DNA of 64,000 bases, taken from Kineosporia aurantiaca JCM 3230. GTDB lineage: Bacteria; Actinomycetota; Actinomycetes; Actinomycetales; Kineosporiaceae. The stretch spans positions 124,001-188,000 of the forward strand of contig JODP01000002.1 in NCBI GenBank assembly GCA_000719025.1, read 5' to 3'. How positions within the stretch are numbered: the first letter of the stretch is position 1; each line of letters begins with the position of its first letter. Both the position numbers and the translations under genes were made by a program. Below, one piece after another: positions 25,673-33,182 of this stretch. The notes beneath the pieces were generated by a model, which was not told where the DNA came from, did no database searches, and saw only the letters and a program-made list of their open reading frames with translations.

Positions 25673-25886
25673 GTGACGGCCACCGCCGACCTGTGCGACG
25701 AGCGACGTCGCGGTACTCCGCACGCTCGATCTCGGCGTCAAGGCGATCGGCTCCTGCCCTCGCCGCAGCGGCAAGACCGGCGCGGGTGAGCAGGATGTCG
25801 AGCTCAGTTTCGGCGCGGCCGTTTTCCGGCCCGGCGACCTGCTCTTCAGCGACGAGGACGGGATCGTGGTCCAAGCTGCCGGATAG
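25673..25886 (+). pseudogene. rraA: Internally deleted rraA-like gene
   Basis: A GTG with an AGGGAG ribosome site begins VTATADLCDE, the start of RraA/4-hydroxy-4-methyl-2-oxoglutarate aldolase-like proteins. Immediately after codon 10 the frame shifts by one base, and the sequence continues as DVAVLRTLDLGVKAIGS, PRRSGKTGAGEQDV and RPGDLLFSDEDGIVV to a TAG stop. That is the last third of the same family. About 85-90 codons of the middle, including the active-site region, are missing. The remaining 5' and 3' ends show one internal deletion in an otherwise recognisable gene. It cannot make a working enzyme. Confidence 0.85.
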
Positions 25887-25888
25887 CG

Positions 25889-26848
25889 TCAGTTGGGCAC
25901 GATGACCGTGCGGGTGTTGCTGTTACGGGCCCGGCCCCAGGCTTCCTCGACGTCCGCGAGGGCAACCGGGGTGGTGTCGAGGACGAACCGGCCCTCGGCA
26001 AGGGCCGAGGCGATCTCCCCCAGTTCGGCGAGGATGTCGCGGGTAGCGACCGAGCCCTGGCCGCTGCCGACGATCCGGAACCGGGCGGCGCGCAGCGCGG
26101 CCGAGGGCACCGCGGCGGTGGGCCCGGCGATCGAGCCGATTTGGATCCAGGTCAGCGGCCGGTCCCGGTCGGCGCGGTCGGTGATGATCGGGACCATGGC
26201 CGTCGCGGCAGGCTCGCCCCACAGGTAGTCGATCACCACGTCGACCTCCGCCGCGGCCTTGCCCAGCCGGGCAGCGACCTCACGCTCGTCCCCCGCGGTC
26301 AGCACGGTGTCGGTCGCGCCGAGGGCTCTCAAGGCCGCCAGCTTCTTGGCGTCGCGGCCCACGGCGATGATCTGACCTGCCCCGAACAGCTTCGCCACCT
26401 GAACGGCCAGCTGGCCGGCGCTGCCGGTGGCGCCGAGGATCAGCACGTTCTGCCCGGCCCGGAACTCGATCCGGCGGCGCAGCGCGACCCAGGAGGACAT
26501 GGCCGGGTTCATGCCTGCGGCCACCACGATCGGGTCGGTGCCGGCCGGGAGCACGACGCTGCGACGGGCGTCGACGATGGTCTGCTCGGCCATCGATCCG
26601 AGGGCGGTGTCCGGAAGGACGAAGTAGCGCAGATTGCCCTCGGCGTCCCGGCCCACCCCGTCGATCCCGGGCACCAGCGGCAGCTCGTCGGTGCTGGTGT
26701 AGTGCGACCCGTTGGCCTGCGAGAGCACCCGCGGGTGCAGGCCCGAGGCCAGCACGTCCACCACCAGTTCGCCCTCGCCCGGGGTGGACAGCGGGAAGTC
26801 CTGGTAGCGCGGAGCGGTGTCGAAGGAAGTGACGACAGCGGCCTTCAT
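25889..26848 (-). CDS. MDR family NADPH:quinone oxidoreductase-like protein
   Basis: The 319-residue product is a zinc-less medium-chain dehydrogenase. It has the N-terminal GroES-like fold (SGLHPRVLSQANG, VPGIDGVG) and Rossmann motif LILGATGSAGQLAVQVAKL. The ATG at 26848 follows GGAG by 6 bases and gives the usual MKAAVV start. It is divergent from an AraC regulator, with a large dyad between them. Substrate is likely a quinone or an enone, but this is inferred from the family. Confidence 0.86.
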   Translation of the reverse strand: MKAAVVTSFDTAPRYQDFPLSTPGEGELVVDVLASGLHPRVLSQANGSHYTSTDELPLVPGIDGVGRDAEGNLRYFVLPDTALGSMAEQTIVDARRSVVLPAGTDPIVVAAGMNPAMSSWVALRRRIEFRAGQNVLILGATGSAGQLAVQVAKLFGAGQIIAVGRDAKKLAALRALGATDTVLTAGDEREVAARLGKAAAEVDVVIDYLWGEPAATAMVPIITDRADRDRPLTWIQIGSIAGPTAAVPSAALRAARFRIVGSGQGSVATRDILAELGEIASALAEGRFVLDTTPVALADVEEAWGRARNSNTRTVIVPN

Positions 26849-26871
26849 GATGATCTCCGGTTCCGACGGAT

Positions 26872-26912
26872 TGGTTTGTGACACCAACTAAAGTAGTTGG
26901 CGACCCAAACCA
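26872..26912. promoter_or_regulatory. Nested dyad operator between oxidoreductase and AraC gene
   Basis: An inner repeat CCAACT-AAAGT-AGTTGG (26884-26900) and an outer repeat TGGTTTG (26872-26878) / CAAACCA (26906-26912) share one centre at 26892. The 41-bp symmetrical block fills the gap between the divergent starts and reaches the AraC ATG. Symmetry on two scales suggests binding of a dimer of dimers or overlapping -35/-10 control. Confidence 0.75.
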
Positions 26913-27826
26913 TGTCAACCACTACCGTGGGACCGGTGAGCCTGATCAGCGACCCACAGACCTGGGTGGAGGCCGTGTCGGCGGCCGGTCTGCCCCCCAT
27001 GCGGGCGAGCGGGGACGTCGGCGGCGGGCAGTTCCGGGCCGGTCTGGTGAGTGGGTCGCTGGGTGCGGTCCGGCTGGCCGAGCTGGCCGCGCCGGCCGGT
27101 GAGTGCTTCCGGGACGAGGCCCATATCCGCCCGGCCGACCAGGGCTTCTGCCAGCTCTATCTGGGGATCGCCGGGCACTCGCAGCTGGAGCAGGACGGGG
27201 AGACGGTGGAACTGGGGGCGGCCGGCCTCGCCGTGATCGACCCGGCCCGGCCGCTCAAGGTCATCACCACTGCCACGCGCTACCTGACCATGCTCATACC
27301 CCAGCGGATGCTGGGCCTGGACCTGACCGAACTGACCACCCGGCAGATCGACGGCCGGCGGGGTTCGGTCACGCTCCTGGCCTCGCTGGCCCGCACCGCG
27401 GTGCGGTCGGCCCCGGAACTTGATGCGCAGGAGGCCCATCGGTCCGGCTCGGCCATCGCCGAACTCACCACGGCCGTGCTCGCCACCCTGCTCCCGCGGT
27501 CACCGGACGAAATGCTGCGCACCCGGATCCGCGCGTTCATCGCCCTCAAGCTCCGCGAGCCGGATCTCTGCCCAGCCTCCATCGCTGCCGCGCATCATGT
27601 TTCGGTACGCCGCCTGCATCAGCTGTTCCGCGGTGAACCGCTCACCGTCGCGGCCCTGATCCGGCACGGCCGCCTGGAAAAGTGCCGGGAGGACCTGGTC
27701 GGGCAGCCCGACCTGAGCGTGGCCGCGATCGCGGCCCGCTGGGGATTCCCCGATCCGGCACACTTCAGCCGACTCTTCAAAGCCCACTACGGCTGCTCCG
27801 CAACCGAATTCCGCCGCCTGCGCTGA
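26912..27826 (+). CDS. AraC family transcriptional regulator
   Basis: The 304-residue product has an N-terminal AraC-binding-like cupin region (QGFCQLYLGIAGHSQLEQDG, then VIDPARPLKV) and a C-terminal AraC helix-turn-helix pair (PASIAAAHHVSVRRLHQLF, DLSVAAIAARWGFPDPAHFS). The usual RLF-x-YG-SP ending appears as RLFKAHYGCSATEFRRLR. The ATG at 26912 overlaps the dyad, so the protein could repress its own translation start; GTG 26936 is an alternative. It probably controls the divergent oxidoreductase. Confidence 0.88.
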   Translation: MSTTTVGPVSLISDPQTWVEAVSAAGLPPMRASGDVGGGQFRAGLVSGSLGAVRLAELAAPAGECFRDEAHIRPADQGFCQLYLGIAGHSQLEQDGETVELGAAGLAVIDPARPLKVITTATRYLTMLIPQRMLGLDLTELTTRQIDGRRGSVTLLASLARTAVRSAPELDAQEAHRSGSAIAELTTAVLATLLPRSPDEMLRTRIRAFIALKLREPDLCPASIAAAHHVSVRRLHQLFRGEPLTVAALIRHGRLEKCREDLVGQPDLSVAAIAARWGFPDPAHFSRLFKAHYGCSATEFRRLR

Positions 27827-27927
27827 TCTCCAAGCGATCCGGCACGCGTCGTCATGGCCCTTCGATCTGCGAGGACCGACGATTGCGCCTGTCTTGGATT
27901 CACCCCAACAGGAGAGCAGAGAACATC

Positions 27928-28338
27928 ATGGAGCAGTCCGTCGAAGCCCTGGCCGACATCCCCCGCCGGATGGTCGAGGCCTGGAACCGGGGGGACGCCG
28001 AGGGCTTCTTCGCCGATTTCGCCGCGGACGCCCGGCTGATCGAGTTCGAGGGCACGATCCTGCACGGACGCGAAGCCATGCTCGAGGCCCAGAAGCCGCT
28101 CTTCGAGACCCTGCTCAAGGGCTCCCGGCTGGTGGACAGCGAGGTGTTCTTCGCCGAGATCGTCCAGCCCGGGGTGGGCGTCGTCCATCATCGAGCGGCC
28201 ATGATGATGGCCGGGGAGCCGGAACCGCTGCCGAACCGGACGTCCATGCAGACGCATGTCGTGCACTGGCTGGACGAGCGGTGGCAGATCGTCGTGCTGC
28301 AGAACGCTCGCGTCCTCTCTCTCGAAGACGCGGGCTGA
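27928..28338 (+). CDS. SgcJ/SnoaL-like NTF2-fold protein
   Basis: This 136-residue protein has the NTF2-like pattern IPRRMVEAWNRGDAEGFFADF, split here as IPRRMVEAWNRGD and AEGFFADF, followed by FEGTILHGREAML and a C-terminal strand WQIVVLQNARVL. Such proteins are called SgcJ/EcaC-type oxidoreductases or ketosteroid-isomerase-like, with activity mostly unproven. The ATG follows an AGGAG by 13 bases. It ends before a strong bidirectional terminator shared with gap. Confidence 0.78.
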   Translation: MEQSVEALADIPRRMVEAWNRGDAEGFFADFAADARLIEFEGTILHGREAMLEAQKPLFETLLKGSRLVDSEVFFAEIVQPGVGVVHHRAAMMMAGEPEPLPNRTSMQTHVVHWLDERWQIVVLQNARVLSLEDAG

Positions 28339-28348
28339 CCCGAACAGG

Positions 28349-28396
28349 CGTGAGGACGGCGGGGCACCGCGCCAACAGCTTCCCGCCGTCCTCACG
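28349..28396. terminator. Bidirectional hairpin terminator between SnoaL-like gene and gap
   Basis: CGTGAGGACGGCGGG (28349-28363) pairs perfectly with CCCGCCGTCCTCACG (28382-28396), a 15-bp stem with an 18-base loop. It lies between the 3' ends of two convergent genes. Confidence 0.85.
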
Positions 28397-28420
28397 GGTT
28401 TGGAGGGATCCGGGCCGGCC

Positions 28421-29416
28421 TCAGGCGCCCAGCAGTTCCAGCGTGTCGACCGCCCGGTGGGAGAAGCCCCACTCGTTGTCGTACCAGGCCACGACCTTGA
28501 TGTGCCGGCCGTCCACCCGGGTCAGCAGGGAGTCGAAGATTGCGGACGCCGGCTGCCCGGTGATGTCGCTGGAAACCAAGGGCTCGTCGGCGTAGTCGAG
28601 AATGCCCCGGAGCTTGCCGTCGGCCGCGACGCGGTAGGCCGCGAGCACATCTTCCCGCGAAACATCCTTGGCGACGAAGGTATTCAGTTCGACCAGCGAA
28701 CCCACCGGCACCGGAACCCGGATCGAGTCGCCGGAGAGCTTGCCGTCCAGACCGGGCAGCACCTTGCCGATCGCCTTGGCCGCACCGGTCGTGGTCGGCA
28801 CGATGTTGACCCCCGCAGCCCGGGCGCGGCGCAAATCGCGGTGCGGCCCATCCTGCAGGTTCTGCTCCTGGGTGTAGGCGTGCACGGTGGTCATGAAACC
28901 GTGCTCGATCCCGGCCAGTTCGTCGAGCACGGCCGCCAGCGGGGCGAGCGCGTTCGTGGTGCACGAGGCGTTGGAGACGATGACGTGCCGGTCCGGGTCG
29001 TAGGCCTCGGTGTTGACGCCGTAGGCCAGCGTCACGTCCGCCCCCTCCGAGGGTGCGCTGACCAGAACCCTGCGGGCGCCGGCGGTCAGGTGCGCCCGGG
29101 CCGCCTCGGCCTTGGTGAAGCGCCCGGTCGACTCCAGCACGATGTCGACCTCCAGCTCCCGCCAGGGCAGGTCGGCCGGGTCCCGCTCGGCCAGCACCCG
29201 GATCCGCCGCTCGCCGACCACCAGGTCGTTGCCGTCCAGGCTCACCGGCTCGCTCAGGCGTCCCAGCGAGCTGTCGTACTTCAGCAGGTGGGCCAGCGTC
29301 TCCGGGGCGGTCAGGTCGTTCACCGCAACCACCTCGAGCTTGCTGTCGCGCTCCAGGAGCGCCCGCAGAGTGTTGCGGCCGATCCGGCCGAATCCGTTCA
29401 CGGCGATGCGGGTCAT
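28421..29416 (-). CDS. gap: Glyceraldehyde-3-phosphate dehydrogenase, type I
   Basis: The 331-residue enzyme oxidises glyceraldehyde 3-phosphate to 1,3-bisphosphoglycerate with NAD and phosphate. It has GFGRIGRN at 8-15, the catalytic SNASCTTN with Cys152, HAYTQEQN, and WYDNEWGFSHR near the end. AVNDLT after the second strand keeps the Asp that favours NAD. It is not next to pgk or tpi, so it may be an additional copy with special regulation. Upstream lies a 99-bp array of three 33-bp repeats. Confidence 0.95.
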   Translation of the reverse strand: MTRIAVNGFGRIGRNTLRALLERDSKLEVVAVNDLTAPETLAHLLKYDSSLGRLSEPVSLDGNDLVVGERRIRVLAERDPADLPWRELEVDIVLESTGRFTKAEAARAHLTAGARRVLVSAPSEGADVTLAYGVNTEAYDPDRHVIVSNASCTTNALAPLAAVLDELAGIEHGFMTTVHAYTQEQNLQDGPHRDLRRARAAGVNIVPTTTGAAKAIGKVLPGLDGKLSGDSIRVPVPVGSLVELNTFVAKDVSREDVLAAYRVAADGKLRGILDYADEPLVSSDITGQPASAIFDSLLTRVDGRHIKVVAWYDNEWGFSHRAVDTLELLGA

Positions 29417-29481
29417 CGCTCACCCCTCTCTTCAGGACTTCATCCTGATGAACGAGGGGCCGCGACGACAGTGGCCTAGAC

Positions 29482-29580
29482 GCCAGTATGCGCAAACATG
29501 TGGCCAACACTATTGCCAGTATGCGCAAGGATCTTGCCAGCCGTATTGCCAGTGAGCGCAAGGATCAGGCCAGCCACCAG
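29482..29580. repeat. Three 33-bp tandem repeats (iterons) upstream of gap
   Basis: Units start at 29482, 29515 and 29548. Each begins GCCAGTATGCGCAA or GCCAGTGAGCGCAA and carries a second GCCA 21 bp later. GCCA words therefore fall at 29482, 29503, 29515, 29536, 29548 and 29569, with spacings 21, 12, 21, 12, 21. The array is 66-164 bp upstream of the gap ATG. An 11-residue repeat can be read on the plus strand, but there is no ribosome site, so a protein-binding array is more likely. Confidence 0.85.
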
Positions 29581-29606
29581 CGTCCCTCATTCAACGAACC
29601 GGGACT

Positions 29607-30554
29607 TCAGGCCGAAAAGGTGTGCCGGTACTCGGTCGGCGAGGTGCCCAGGATCCGGTGGAAGTGCAGGCGCAGGTTGGCCCCGGTGCCCAGGCCGACC
29701 CGGGTCGCCACCTCCTCGACCCCCAGGTCCGAACGCTCGAGCAGTTCCCGCGCGGCGTCGATCCGGGCCCGCAGCACCCACCGCATCGGCGTATAGCCGG
29801 TGCTCTCCGCGAACTTTCGGGAGAACGTCCGTACCGAGACCCCGGCGTGGCGGGCCAGATCCTCCAGGGTCAGCGGATCGGCCAGGCGCTCCAGAGCCCA
29901 CTGCCGGGTCTCGGAGAACAGTTCGCCCATGGTTTCGGGGACGACGCGGGGCACGTACTGCGCCTGGCCACCACTGCGGAACGGGGCGGCCACCACCCGG
30001 CGGGCAACCTCGTTCGACAGCCCGACGCCGTGGTCGTTGCGGACCAGGTGCAGGCACAGGTCGATCCCGGAGGCCGCGCCCGCCGAGGTCAGCACCTGGC
30101 CCTCGTCGACGAACAGCACGTTCTCGTCGACCCGGATCAGCGGATGCCGCTGGGCGAGGGCCCGCGTGTAGTGCCAGTGCGTGGTCGCCCGCCGGCCGTC
30201 CAGCAGGCCGGTCGCGGCCAGGGCGAACGCGCCGGTGGAGATCGCGGCCAGGCGGGCCCCGCGCTCGCGGGCCTTGAGAAGGGCACCGACCACGGACGCC
30301 GGTGGCTCGGTGTTCGCCGGGTCCCGGTAGCCGGGGATGAAGACGGTGTCGGCCTGCTCGAGCGCCTCCAGCCCCTCGGCCACGTGATAGGAGAGCCCGT
30401 CCCCGCCGGTCACCAGGCCCGGCGCCGCCCCGCAGACCCGCACCTCGTAGGGCATGGTCGGGCGGTTGGCGAAGACCTGCGCGGGGATGCCGACGTCCAG
30501 CGGTTTCGCGCCTTCCAGCACGAGGACGGCGATGCGGTGATTCGGGCTGCTCAC
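29607..30554 (-). CDS. GlxA family regulator (DJ-1/PfpI domain plus AraC HTH)
   Basis: This 315-residue protein joins an N-terminal DJ-1/PfpI-like domain (HRIAVLVLEGAKPLDVGIPA, then FIPGYRD and TGAFALAATGLLDGRRATTHW) to a C-terminal AraC-type helix-turn-helix (LTLEDLARHAGVSVRTFSRK, EEVATRVGLGTGANLRLHFH). The nucleophile Cys of active DJ-1 proteins is replaced in the ISTGAFAL segment, so it should sense rather than catalyse. The start is GTG. Its target may be a neighbour such as the gene at 30673, but no operator clearly pairs with it. Confidence 0.9.
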   Translation of the reverse strand: MSSPNHRIAVLVLEGAKPLDVGIPAQVFANRPTMPYEVRVCGAAPGLVTGGDGLSYHVAEGLEALEQADTVFIPGYRDPANTEPPASVVGALLKARERGARLAAISTGAFALAATGLLDGRRATTHWHYTRALAQRHPLIRVDENVLFVDEGQVLTSAGAASGIDLCLHLVRNDHGVGLSNEVARRVVAAPFRSGGQAQYVPRVVPETMGELFSETRQWALERLADPLTLEDLARHAGVSVRTFSRKFAESTGYTPMRWVLRARIDAARELLERSDLGVEEVATRVGLGTGANLRLHFHRILGTSPTEYRHTFSA

Positions 30555-30615
30555 CCGAAGAACGATCTCATGGGGTCCCGGTCATCGGCTCGACACGCAC
30601 AGTCGCCGGGAGTGC

Positions 30616-30672
30616 GGCAAACGCACGGCTCTGGTTGACCCCGGTCTGCGGCCCAGCGCAAGGTCGGAAGCG
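30616..30672 (+). promoter_or_regulatory. Upstream region conserved with the paralog at 15475
   Basis: GGCAAACGC at 30616 and TTGAC at 30635 lie 57 and 38 bases before the ATG, one base further than in the other copy. The bases directly before the ATG are also closely similar. Confidence 0.5.
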
Positions 30673-31545
30673 ATGTACACCTTGTCCTCGCCCACCGTGC
30701 TCGCCGCGGACGCCGCCGTTCACCCCGCTGCCGAACCGGTGTTGCGGTCGCTCAGCGCCGCCTTCCGGATCAGCCCGGACGGCGCCTTCGCGCTGGCCCA
30801 GGCCTGGCACGAGCGGGACGAGGACGCCCACACCGTGCCCTGGATGCTGATCGCCCTGATGGAAGCGGGGACGCCCGGTCCACCCAAGATGTCCGAGACC
30901 TTACGGGCAGTTCGGGACGCGTTCGGGATGGGTGAGAGCGCCAACGCCTTGGAGGTCGCCCGGTTCGGGACCAGCAAGGAGGTCGCCGCCCTGGTCGCGA
31001 CCGAGGCGGCGGCCTGGCCGGACGCCCGGATCGCCCCGGTGCCCGGCACCGGCCTGGTCCCCGCGTCGGCGGCGGTGGCCGCTGCATCGGTGGCCGCGCA
31101 CTGGGCCCGGCCGAAACTCGCGGCCGAGCAGGTCGCCGCGCTGAGGGCGCCCTTTGAGCAGGCCGAGGCCACGACCGAGCTGTACGAGAGTGGCCCCTTG
31201 CTCTACGGACCGCGCACCGAGGCCGTGCTGGAGCTGATCGCCCGGCTGCAGGCGGGTCAGGTCGACCCGGACCAGCTGGCCCAGGTCACCTGGCCGGCCG
31301 GGGTCTGGGCCCAGGCCATGCACGAGGCGGCCTGGGCCTGCCTGAGCGAGGACCGGCTGCGCGCCCAGATGCGGGCCGTGCTGGACGTGACCCTGGAGTT
31401 CGTCCGGGCCCACCCCGCACTGGGACCGGCCCGGACCCGCGCCTGCATGCAGGCGCTGCACGCCCTGACGGTCAGCCGCCTGATCGGTGACGCGATGGAC
31501 GAGAAGGCTTTCGGAGAGCTAGCTCTGGCCGAGTTCGGGCTCTGA
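30673..31545 (+). CDS. Unrecognised protein, paralog of the 15475-16341 product
   Basis: This 290-residue protein is clearly homologous over its whole length to the product at 15475. Shared segments include DAFRIS/AAFRIS near residue 35, KEVAALVATEAAAWPDA, the Ala-rich VPASAAVAAASVAAHWARP, WPAGVWAQAMHEAAWACL, RLRAQMRAVLDVTLE and the ending GELALAEFGL. No known domain, membrane segment or signal peptide is apparent. As at the other locus, a GNAT gene converges on it, here with a 27-bp overlap. Function unknown. Confidence 0.8.
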   Translation: MYTLSSPTVLAADAAVHPAAEPVLRSLSAAFRISPDGAFALAQAWHERDEDAHTVPWMLIALMEAGTPGPPKMSETLRAVRDAFGMGESANALEVARFGTSKEVAALVATEAAAWPDARIAPVPGTGLVPASAAVAAASVAAHWARPKLAAEQVAALRAPFEQAEATTELYESGPLLYGPRTEAVLELIARLQAGQVDPDQLAQVTWPAGVWAQAMHEAAWACLSEDRLRAQMRAVLDVTLEFVRAHPALGPARTRACMQALHALTVSRLIGDAMDEKAFGELALAEFGL

Positions 31546-32256
31546 GCCACCCGGGACCCGGACCGCGAAGAAGGTCGGGCGCCAGCGCAGCGCGAACCCG
31601 AGCGTCTCGTACAGCCGGATGGCGTTGTCGTTCCAGGCCACTGCGTGCAGCAACGGCACCTCCCCCCGCTCGGTGATGCCGTGCGCGACGGCCAGCACCA
31701 GACGGGAGGCCAGGCCCTGCCCGCGGAAGGCCGGGTCGGTGCAGACCGCGCTGATCTCCGTGTACCCCTCCGGGTGCAGCCGCTCCCCCGCCATCGCCAC
31801 CAGCGCACCGCCCCGGCGGATGCCCAGGTAGGCCCCGAGCTCGTGGGTGCGGGCCAGGAACGGCCCGGGGTGGGTGCGCTCGACCAGGTCGAGCATCTCC
31901 GGCACGTCCGCCTCCCCGAGCACCACGGCCTCCGGATCGGGCACCGGCTTCAGGCCCTCGGTGGCGACCAGCTGCACCCCTTCGAACGCCTCCTCCACCT
32001 TCCACCCGGCCGGCACGTATTCGGGCAGGGAGGGCCGGGTGGGCAGGACGGTGATCTGGCCGGGGCCGACCAGCTCGCCGAGTTCGGCCCAGGCCTCCGG
32101 GTCGTCGAGGGCCGAGAGCGCCGCGAAGATCGAGATGTCGGGCGCGTACCGCCGGGCCTTGGCCCCGCCCTCGGCGAACTGCGCGTGCGGGCCGGCCAGC
32201 GCCGCCCAGACCGGATTGTCCAGCGGGTGCACCCCGAGGTTCGGCACACTGGTCAT
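31519..32256 (-). CDS. GNAT family N-acetyltransferase
   Basis: The 245-residue product has an N-terminal region with NPVWAALAGPHAQFAEG and a C-terminal GNAT core: EISAVCTDPAFRGQGLASRL, which holds the acetyl-CoA loop R-G-Q-G-L-A, and AWNDNAIRLYETLGFALR. This is the FR47-like arrangement. The ATG at 32256 has an AAAGG about 11 bases upstream. Its 3' end overlaps the convergent unknown gene by 27 bp. Substrate unknown. Confidence 0.87.
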   Translation of the reverse strand: MTSVPNLGVHPLDNPVWAALAGPHAQFAEGGAKARRYAPDISIFAALSALDDPEAWAELGELVGPGQITVLPTRPSLPEYVPAGWKVEEAFEGVQLVATEGLKPVPDPEAVVLGEADVPEMLDLVERTHPGPFLARTHELGAYLGIRRGGALVAMAGERLHPEGYTEISAVCTDPAFRGQGLASRLVLAVAHGITERGEVPLLHAVAWNDNAIRLYETLGFALRWRPTFFAVRVPGGSEPELGQS

Positions 32257-32326
32257 CGCGGGTGACGCCTTTCGCTGAAATTCTGCGGACGCGATGCAGT
32301 GGATCACGCTCACCCAAGCCGGCACA

Positions 32327-32339
32327 AACCGATTGCAGG
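32327..32339. promoter_or_regulatory. AACCGATTGCAGG element before the SDR gene
   Basis: AACCGATTGCAGG at 32327-32339 is identical to 46233-46245, where it is part of a LacI-type palindrome. Here the left half is CACAAACC instead of TGCAACC, so symmetry is weaker. It precedes the GTG at 32348 by 8 bases and may include its ribosome site. Confidence 0.35.
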
Positions 32340-32347
32340 GGTCACAG

Positions 32348-33178
32348 GTGTTCGCGCGCAGCACAGTTCGGCGGTTCGGGCCCGGCCAGGTGGCCGCGGT
32401 CACCGGGGCCGCCTCGGGGATCGGTCGGGCCCTGGCCACCCGGCTCGCGGCCGCCGGAGTGGCCCTGAGCCTGGCCGACGCCGACGAGGACCGGCTGGCC
32501 GAGGTGACCACCGGTCTGCGGGAACGGGGTGGGCGGGTCGGGGCGTACCCGGTCGACGTGACCGACGCCGATCAGGTCGGCCGCTGGGCCGCCGCCACGA
32601 TCGAGACCTTCGGAACGGTGGACCTGGTCGCGAACGTGGCCGGGATCATCAACGCCGGCGACGCCCTCACCTCGTCCCTGGCTGATCTGCACCGGCTCCT
32701 GGACGTCGACTTCTGGGGCGTCGTCCACGGATCCAAAGCCTTTCTCCCGCATCTGATCGAGGCCGGTGGCGGCCACCTGGTCAACGTCTCCAGCGCCCTC
32801 GGGCTGATCAGCGTGCCCGGCTACGGCGGCTACAACGCCGCCAAGTTCGCCGTCCGCGGCTGGAGCGACGCGCTTCGCCTGGAAATGCGCCGCAACCGCA
32901 CCGGCGTGAGCGTCACCTGCGTCTACCCGGGTGGCGTCCGTACTCCGATCATGACCCACGCCACCAGCGCCGCCGGCCCCGAGGACGCGGCCCGGCGACG
33001 GAGGCTGTTCGAGGACCGGGTCGCCCGGACCGATCCGGACGACGCGGCCGCGGCCATCCTGCGCGGGGCCGCGGCCGGGCGCCGCCGGGTGCTGATCGGC
33101 GCGGACGCCCGGCTCGCCGATCTGCTGGCCCGGGTGACCGGGACCGGCTATGAACGGGCGTTCGAGCTCGGCGGGTGA
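32348..33178 (+). CDS. Short-chain dehydrogenase/reductase (SDR)
   Basis: This 276-residue classical SDR has VAAVTGAASGIGRALA, then DADEDRL after the second strand (NAD preference), VANVAGI in place of NNAG, NVSSALG and the catalytic YNAAK. The C-terminal VYPGGVRTPIM is typical of the fabG-like/ketoacyl reductase group of actinobacterial SDRs. GTG 32348 follows AGGGG at a normal distance. It is divergent from the GNAT gene. Confidence 0.85.
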   Translation: MFARSTVRRFGPGQVAAVTGAASGIGRALATRLAAAGVALSLADADEDRLAEVTTGLRERGGRVGAYPVDVTDADQVGRWAAATIETFGTVDLVANVAGIINAGDALTSSLADLHRLLDVDFWGVVHGSKAFLPHLIEAGGGHLVNVSSALGLISVPGYGGYNAAKFAVRGWSDALRLEMRRNRTGVSVTCVYPGGVRTPIMTHATSAAGPEDAARRRRLFEDRVARTDPDDAAAAILRGAAAGRRRVLIGADARLADLLARVTGTGYERAFELGG

Positions 33179-33182
33179 AGGG

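Noticed and set aside
25693..25905. A 70-codon plus-strand frame as a separate small gene
   Set aside because: It is a wrong-frame reading of the rraA remnant; the correct frames show both ends of the family.
29488..29796. Coding gene for an 11-residue coiled-coil repeat protein
   Set aside because: The start lacks a ribosome site, the downstream part is antisense to the GlxA-type gene, and the GCCA spacing is better explained as DNA binding sites.
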